64,000 nt of DNA, taken from assembly GCA_030737875.1 (NCBI GenBank), contig CM060924.1, positions 147,368,197 to 147,432,196 of the forward strand. The letters are read 5' to 3'. This DNA is from Allium sativum. Taxonomy: Eukaryota > Streptophyta > Magnoliopsida > Asparagales > Amaryllidaceae. The notes under the pieces are model-generated. The model searched no databases. It was not told the origin of the DNA and saw only the letters and a program-made list of their open reading frames with translations. Shown one piece after another: positions 58,811-64,000 of this stretch; within the stretch, counting starts at the first letter, position 1, and the number at the start of each line of letters is the position of its first letter. Made by a program: the position numbers and the translations under genes.

Positions 58811-61597
58811 AGAAAACTTTCATGTGTTGAATAGAAATTCATTCGTTGAATGGAAATTCATGTGTTGAATGGTATTCGTGTTTTGAAATAAATTGTTTTA
58901 TAATAAAAATCACATTTTTATCTTCTATATGAACTATATAAAATAGCCGTGTTGTGAAAGAAATTGTTTTATAATAAAAATCATATTTTTACCATCTATA
59001 CGAACTATATAAAATAGTCATGTTTTGAAATAAATTGTTTTACAATAAAAATCACATTTTTATTAGTTAAAAATAATGAAGTGTTGAAATAGAAGTCAGT
59101 TGGATAAAAATATCATTTTTATCAAATGTATGAAAAGGAAATGGTTTTGAAATCGAAGAATCGGTTATATTTATATATATATATATATATAATTAAAATA
59201 AAGCGAATAACGAAGTGGTAGTTCATGTTTTGAAACCATGATTTCAAACGATTAGTGCGGGAGATCCGACCATCGGATTTTCCCGAAACCGAAACCGTTG
59301 GGTTCGCTTTGGAAATATCTTTCCAACGACACCAACTTTGTAAAGATCCAACGGTTGGATTGTCAGGAATGTTTAATTCAAATCTAAAGAAAAACAGCGC
59401 CGGAATCGATTATATATATTTATATATAGTTAAATTAAATCGAATAACGACGCTGTAGTTCGTATTTTGAAATTGAAACTTCAAACGATTGTACCAGGAG
59501 ATCCGACCGTCGAATTTTCCCAAAACTGGAACCGTTGGATTCGTTTTGAAAAGATCTTTCTAGTGATGTAAATTTTGTGAAGATCCAAAGGTTAGATTTT
59601 CAGATATGTGTAAAAAAATCTGAAGAAAAACAGCGCCACGACCGCGTTATGGCCCGAAGCGTCGTTTAAATAAATTGGCTATAAATAAATAAATAAAAAT
59701 AGCGATAAATCGTTATAAAATATTATAAACGATTTGGAGTGTGAAATTTAGAAATTAACTGAAGGTTGGCTAAGTCGAATGGTTTCCTGGGTTTGATCTG
59801 ATGTTGGTTTCATCCTTCAGGGTTAATATTTGGGGAATCGTTCTCTTACCAATTTACGCTTAGTGACTAATGAATTGAAATGATGCGTAGGTTGTGTTTG
59901 TGTAGCACTCGTTTATTATATATGCGAGTTGCTTAGAAAGACCGGGTTTATCCCATTCCGAATAACTGAATCGACGATAAGAAATCGAAGACGAAGACGG
60001 TGGTCGAAGACCGGAGATCTTCACCTCGTTTGGATGGTAACTGATGTCCTGATTGGGAGGCATCCCGAAATATGGATAAAGAGTGGTGATCGTCCAGACG
60101 TACGTGAAGATCGATGGGTTTGCGAGGTATATAGTGCCTCCGGTTTCGTTCAGACCCAGGACGGATTTGTAAATGGACTGTGTGTCTGACATTGGAATTT
60201 ATTCTATGTGATTGATAGCCATCAGTTGCATGGTGTGAATTGCCTGTGTGGCATGCTAAGATGCAGTGATCAGGGCTTATGTTGAAAAGCAAAGTCTTGT
60301 GGTTGATGATCAAAGCACCGCCTATGTGGCGTAGCTTTGTGTATAACGTGAATTCGCGAACCTCACACCCTGGTATGAACCAGAAACGGGAGAGGACATC
60401 AGGGAGGGCATGCGTTTCCTTCTAGTTAGAAGTGGCGTCAGTGGTTTTACACGCCCTGACGAGTTTGACTTATGTGGTTGTTGCTGTTGCGAGGCGTCTC
60501 GGTTATATCGGTCGATCCGGGACCGATGGAGTCATTCGTTGGCTCATTTACGCCCAAAAGGGCGGGGAAACGCAGTGTTCAGGAATTTTAATTCACATCG
60601 GTGGACCGACCCTGACGATCCAAAGGCTTGACTGAGTACTTGCCTAAGGGGCGTGCTAGAGCGTCTCGAAGTCAGTAAGGACTATCTTTTGCCTTGGTTC
60701 ATGACGGAAATCCAATTTCCAAATACGTGACTGTGCGGTTTTGATTGTATACCTATATATGGCGACATAGTGGTATGGGGCATTAATGCCGTCTATGATT
60801 GATATTTACGATTGTGTATGAAATTAGAAACTAACTGTAAACGAGATAAGATGGATGGTTTCATGGGTATTGGTCTGATGTTGGTTTCGGCCTTCGGGGT
60901 TAATACCTATGGAATCGTCCTCTTACTATTTTACAGTTGGAGTCTGATTATCAAATGCTTTTGTTTTATTCATATCGAGCATATTTTGGTCGATATAAGG
61001 TAAAACTCTATCCTCCGGTTTGCGTTGCATTGTGTGATGGGACTTGAGTCTTATATCGGCTTCATTTTTATAAAAAGCATTGCGATGTTTAAAAGATTTA
61101 ATTGTTTTAAAGCACTGGCAATCCAATGGAGTAAACCCGTTCTGCGAAAGTGGCGTGGTCCTGTGATTAGCCAAATTATATAATGTGTTAAGTAGATTTC
61201 TCATACCAGTCCCATGACTGACTCGTAGTTTGTTTCACTTGCAAACTCGAATGCCCCTTTTTCTACATGGGCAGCCTTGTATTTAAGTTTTAGCTGGCTC
61301 TTTCTGGATAGCTGGAGCTGAAGATGGATTCTATCACTTATCTCTTTTTATGCTGTTCAGCTCCTATTGTACATATTATGTTTGTTTTCCACTGTAGACA
61401 TTTATCTATAGCTGAACTGTATTTGTACTAAGTATGATCCTGTATACTGTGTAACTCTGATGATTATTGTTTATCCAGTGTATTATTTTTTCTTTATCTG
61501 GTGTATTTATTTATTTCTGTTCTGCTATTATCTGTTTCTGTGTTATATTCCAATGATTACCCTTAACACCGTCAGTACGGATTTTGGGGTCGTCACA
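56317..61597 (+). repeat. E6 5' LTR (5281 bp)
   Basis: A duplicated ~130-bp block (about 56700-56815 and 56870-56970) with AATTCGACGAAAC cores shared with E4. TATAAATA at 57177-57184, then a C-rich leader (57225-57530) and GTGAGT at 57537-57542. AT microsatellites lie at 57943-57969 and 58767-58802, tandem units at 58390-59060. 59880-61220 is shared, inverted, with the E5 LTR. The end is GGGGTCGTCACA. Frames within it show no protein homology. Confidence 0.9.
58390..59060. repeat. ~115-bp tandem repeats in E6 LTR
   Basis: Unit with TATAAACTATAGAAAACCTT and GAAATTCATTCGTTGA. The landmark recurs near 58431, 58546, 58660 and 58801. The last interval is longer because of an internal AT expansion, and diverged half-units follow to about 59060. 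Confidence 0.88.
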
Positions 61598-61600
61598 ACG

Positions 61601-61612
61601 TGGTATCAGAGC
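61601..61612 (+). other. E6 primer-binding site (tRNA-iMet)
   Basis: TGGTATCAGAGC three bases after the LTR end. Confidence 0.93.
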
Positions 61613-61691
61613 TTTGGTTAAGCTTAGTGTTGGAAAATAACTTATTAACGAATTCGTCCGAAATAGAACCAATAGTGTTCTAGGATGGGTA

Positions 61692-61730
61692 ACTCATTAC
61701 AGATAGGATCAGCAATATCCTAGTATGAGT
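61692..61730 (+). other. Leader nested hairpin of E6
   Basis: ACTCAT (61692-61697) pairs with ATGAGT (61725-61730). Inside, AGGAT (61705-61709) pairs with ATCCT (61717-61721). About 80 bp after the primer site. Confidence 0.65.
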
Positions 61731-61848
61731 AAAGCAGAATGAAATACACCCCAGTAGACACATTTACATTAAAGTATTTGTATCTATGTCTTAAAGTATC
61801 TTTTCTGTGACCTGACACTTGATCTGCTATTTGCAGAAGTACTAGAAA

Positions 61849-63246
61849 ATGAGTGTCAGAAACATAAGAAATGCAGAACCCGATCTAGAGGCTCTATTAA
61901 AGAGATATCGAAATCTGGGCGGAGCACAATTCTCAGGAAATGAATCTATAATTCAGACTCAAGCTTGGATGAGTTCTGTCGAAAGAATTTTTGAGCGTAT
62001 CCAGCTGAGAGATGATCAGAAAAGATTAGTGGCATCTTGGGCACTCAAAGAAGAAGCTTTAATCTGGTGGGAAACAATCATCAAAGATAATCCAGAAGGT
62101 GATATCACCTGGGATAGATTCAAAGAGATTTTCCTAGAAAGATTTACTCCTCCTGAAGCGACTGAGCGATTATGTGATGAATTCTCTTACCTGATACAAG
62201 GAGATATGACCATTCCAGAATATCATAAGAAATTCAACGAACTTTCTCACTTTGCCCCTCATCTAATTCAAAATCCAAAGAGGAAGAATCTGAGGTTTAT
62301 TCATGGCCTGCAAAGGAAATATCAGAGTAGTGTAATGAGGAATGTGAAACTTCCTTTCTCTGAAATGATATGCATGGCTTACCAGTGTGAGGATCTCGAC
62401 AAGAAAGGTATGTTGCGCTACGAAGAGGAAATCGGCTCTAGTAATAAAGTTAAGCCAGAAACTGATCGTCCTGAGGCCAGTACGATGTCTGAGGTCAGTA
62501 AGAAGCCTAAAGTCAATCGGAAAAGGGTCAGATCTGAGAAAGAACCAGTAACGACTGCCACATGCTCAAGCTGCAATAGGCAAGGACATTTGGAGATAAA
62601 TTGCAAACCTTCGAACAAACGAAGAAAGAATGGATCCAAACCTACTAAGAAGAAAAAGAACCCACATGGTGAAAGGAAATGCCATAAGTGTCATCAAGCA
62701 GGTCATATTGCATGGGAGTGCCAACTTTCAAAGAAATCTAAAGCGGTTCGTATAAATGAAGTACCAGAAACTTCTGAGCCCTCAACTAGTCAGAGAAGGC
62801 CTGATGTTTTAGAAGGCACGCTTAATGTCAAAAACATTCCAGTTAAAGTATTGTTTAGTACAGGCGCGTCGCGAAGCTTTATTGCAAAGAATGCAGTTAA
62901 GAAGTTAGATTTAAATTTGAAAAAGCTCAAAGAACTAATGACTTTCCATAATCCGGTCGGGGGTTCCCTCGATCTTAATTGGGTTTGTGCGGTGCCCGTC
63001 TCATTTTCCTGTTATAAGTTCCCTACCATCTCTATCGTCATGAATTTTACTGAATTAGATCTTATTTTGGGATTGGATTGGCTAACCAAATATGAGGCAG
63101 AGGTTAGATGCGCCGAGAGAGTTGTTAGGGCAAAGATTAAATCAGGTGATTATATAACCATTCCTTGTGAAGGTCAGAATTCGAATAGAAAAGACTTATG
63201 GGCAGCTCTCGATGTTTCTCCTGACCAAATAGAGATATCCCTGTAG
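61849..63246 (+). CDS. gag: E6 Gag-protease
   Basis: 465 codons from ATG at 61849. The Retrotrans_gag capsid domain spans about residues 20-190 (LIWWETI, GDMTIPEYHKKFNELSHF, KNLRFIHGLQ). Basic linkers flank two CX2CX4HX4C zinc knuckles (C239-C252 and C278-C291). The aspartic protease starts near residue 320. Its active site reads LFSTGAS (S337-T338-G339), where plant gypsy proteases have LFD(S/T)GA, so the catalytic aspartate is lost. LILGLDWL (405-412) is kept. The frame ends at TAG 63244-63246, whereas homologous sequence continues at once in another frame (starting codon 63246), so the end is due to an indel. Only about one third identical to E1/E2 Gag by eye. Confidence 0.88.
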   Translation: MSVRNIRNAEPDLEALLKRYRNLGGAQFSGNESIIQTQAWMSSVERIFERIQLRDDQKRLVASWALKEEALIWWETIIKDNPEGDITWDRFKEIFLERFTPPEATERLCDEFSYLIQGDMTIPEYHKKFNELSHFAPHLIQNPKRKNLRFIHGLQRKYQSSVMRNVKLPFSEMICMAYQCEDLDKKGMLRYEEEIGSSNKVKPETDRPEASTMSEVSKKPKVNRKRVRSEKEPVTTATCSSCNRQGHLEINCKPSNKRRKNGSKPTKKKKNPHGERKCHKCHQAGHIAWECQLSKKSKAVRINEVPETSEPSTSQRRPDVLEGTLNVKNIPVKVLFSTGASRSFIAKNAVKKLDLNLKKLKELMTFHNPVGGSLDLNWVCAVPVSFSCYKFPTISIVMNFTELDLILGLDWLTKYEAEVRCAERVVRAKIKSGDYITIPCEGQNSNRKDLWAALDVSPDQIEISL

Positions 63247-64000
63247 TCACAGAGAATATACAGGACCTCATCAAAGATATTCCTGTCGTCAAGAATTATG
63301 CGGATGTGTTCGAGGAAGTTGTCAGCTTACCTCCGCAAAGAGAAATTGATTTCAAGATTGCTTTAATTCCAAACGCAAGGCCAGTAGTGCACGCCATTCG
63401 GAGGATGACCCTAAAGGAGAAATAAAAACTAGTCAATCAAATGCGACAGCTCGTATGGAAGGGTCTAATCAGGCCTAGTTTCTCTGACTGGGGAGCAGCA
63501 GTGGTGTTTGTCCCAAAGTCTGACGGTACTCTGCGACTATGTGTGGATTATCATGACTTGAACAAGCAGATAATAAAGAATAAATATCCACTGCCGCGAA
63601 TCGATGATTTATTGGATCGTCTGAATGGAGCACAAGTATTTTCAAGGATGGACCTAGCTACAGGCTTCCATCAGCATCGTATTGCCGAAGAGTGTGTTCC
63701 TATGACAACATTCAGAGGTCCAAACTTATTCTATGAGTGGTTGGTAATGCCGTTTGGCTTATATAACTCTCCAGCATACTTTGTCGATTTGATGAATAGA
63801 GTGTTCAGAGGAGTTTTGAATAAGTTTGTTTTGGTTTTTATCGATGATATTCCAATCTTCTCTAAATCAAAAGCCGAACATGAAAAGCATTTAGAATAGG
63901 TTCTAGAAATTCTGAGAAGTAATGTATTGAAAGCTAAACTATCCAAATGTATATTCTGGAAAGATGAAGTAAAGTTTCTTGGCCACGTCGTATCGAAAGA
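63246..64000 (+). pseudogene. pol: E6 reverse transcriptase, frame-shifted with two stops, cut by window end
   Basis: From 63246 the frame reads VTENIQDLIKDIPVVKNYAD, VFEEVVSLPPQREIDFKIAL and RRMTLKEK, the usual linker into RT. It then meets TAA (63423-63425), continues as [30 protein letters not shown] and DLATGFHQH with the catalytic VFIDD, meets TAG (63897-63899), then reads [20 protein letters not shown] toward the window edge. The 152-codon frame 63441-63899 is the open part between the two stops. The RT aspartates themselves are present. Confidence 0.88.

Larger units (their letters stand above)
56317..64000 (+). mobile_element. E6: decayed Ty3/gypsy element, 5' portion
   Basis: 5' LTR (TGTAACGACCCG to GGGTCGTCACA), iMet primer site, gag-protease and the first half of RT, cut by the window edge. 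The LTR ends match those of the E3 solo LTR and the leader hairpin matches E4 and E5, so E3-E6 form one superfamily of giant-LTR elements, with E6 the only one still carrying protein-coding sequence. It could represent the autonomous lineage behind the non-coding ones. Its own pol is dead: altered protease active site, one frame break, two stops. Clade not assigned. Confidence 0.88.

Overview
The window is repeat-rich plant nuclear DNA. Plant-type Ty3/gypsy Gag-Pol reading frames, tRNA-iMet primer sites (TGGTATCAGAGC), a chromodomain-bearing integrase, very long LTRs, a Helitron-like insert and a PIF/Harbinger remnant all point to a flowering plant with a large genome, probably heterochromatin. 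I see no host gene, tRNA or rRNA. Essentially every base belongs to a transposable element, and most elements are nested in one another.

Layout: 1-2007 is the 3' end of a family-A LTR, abutting a PIF/Harbinger transposase remnant (2008-2200). 2201-5073 is AT-rich, with a 208-bp tandem duplication and a retrotransposon leader-like fragment. The rest is built around one old minus-strand element, E5. Its left LTR is split into 5074-5401, 14775-19148 and 32113-32889, its internal region is only 437 bp (32890-33326), and its right LTR is split into 33327-34077, 41777-44496 and 55720-56316, then runs out of the window. Five retroelements interrupt E5: E1 (5402-14774, TSD CGACT), a gag-only element with 3.6-kb LTRs; E4 (19149-32112, TSD CTTAT), a LARD-like element with 5.5-6.0-kb LTRs and no coding sequence; E3 (34078-41776, minus), a solo LTR carrying a Helitron-like insert (39478-40998); E2 (44497-55719, TSD GTTTT), an almost complete chromovirus with 3028-bp LTRs about 1% different; and E6 (56317 to the window edge), a decayed gypsy element with a 5.3-kb LTR.

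Functionally, E2 encodes Gag, protease, RT, RNase H, integrase and chromodomain, but is broken by one stop and one frameshift. E1 keeps only an intact Gag and the cis signals of the same broad family, so it probably depended on relatives for pol functions. E4 and E5 keep only cis signals. E6 has an altered protease active site, a frame break and two stops in RT.

The most interesting signals are non-coding: (a) a paired-arm motif of about 85 bp, present as a tandem pair in all five family-A LTRs, whose arms differ between copies yet stay complementary; (b) a compact nested hairpin just after the primer site in E4, E5 and E6, again with compensating changes; (c) twin palindromes in U3 of E1 and E2; (d) conserved splice-site-like signals inside the giant LTRs. 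All alignments were made by eye.
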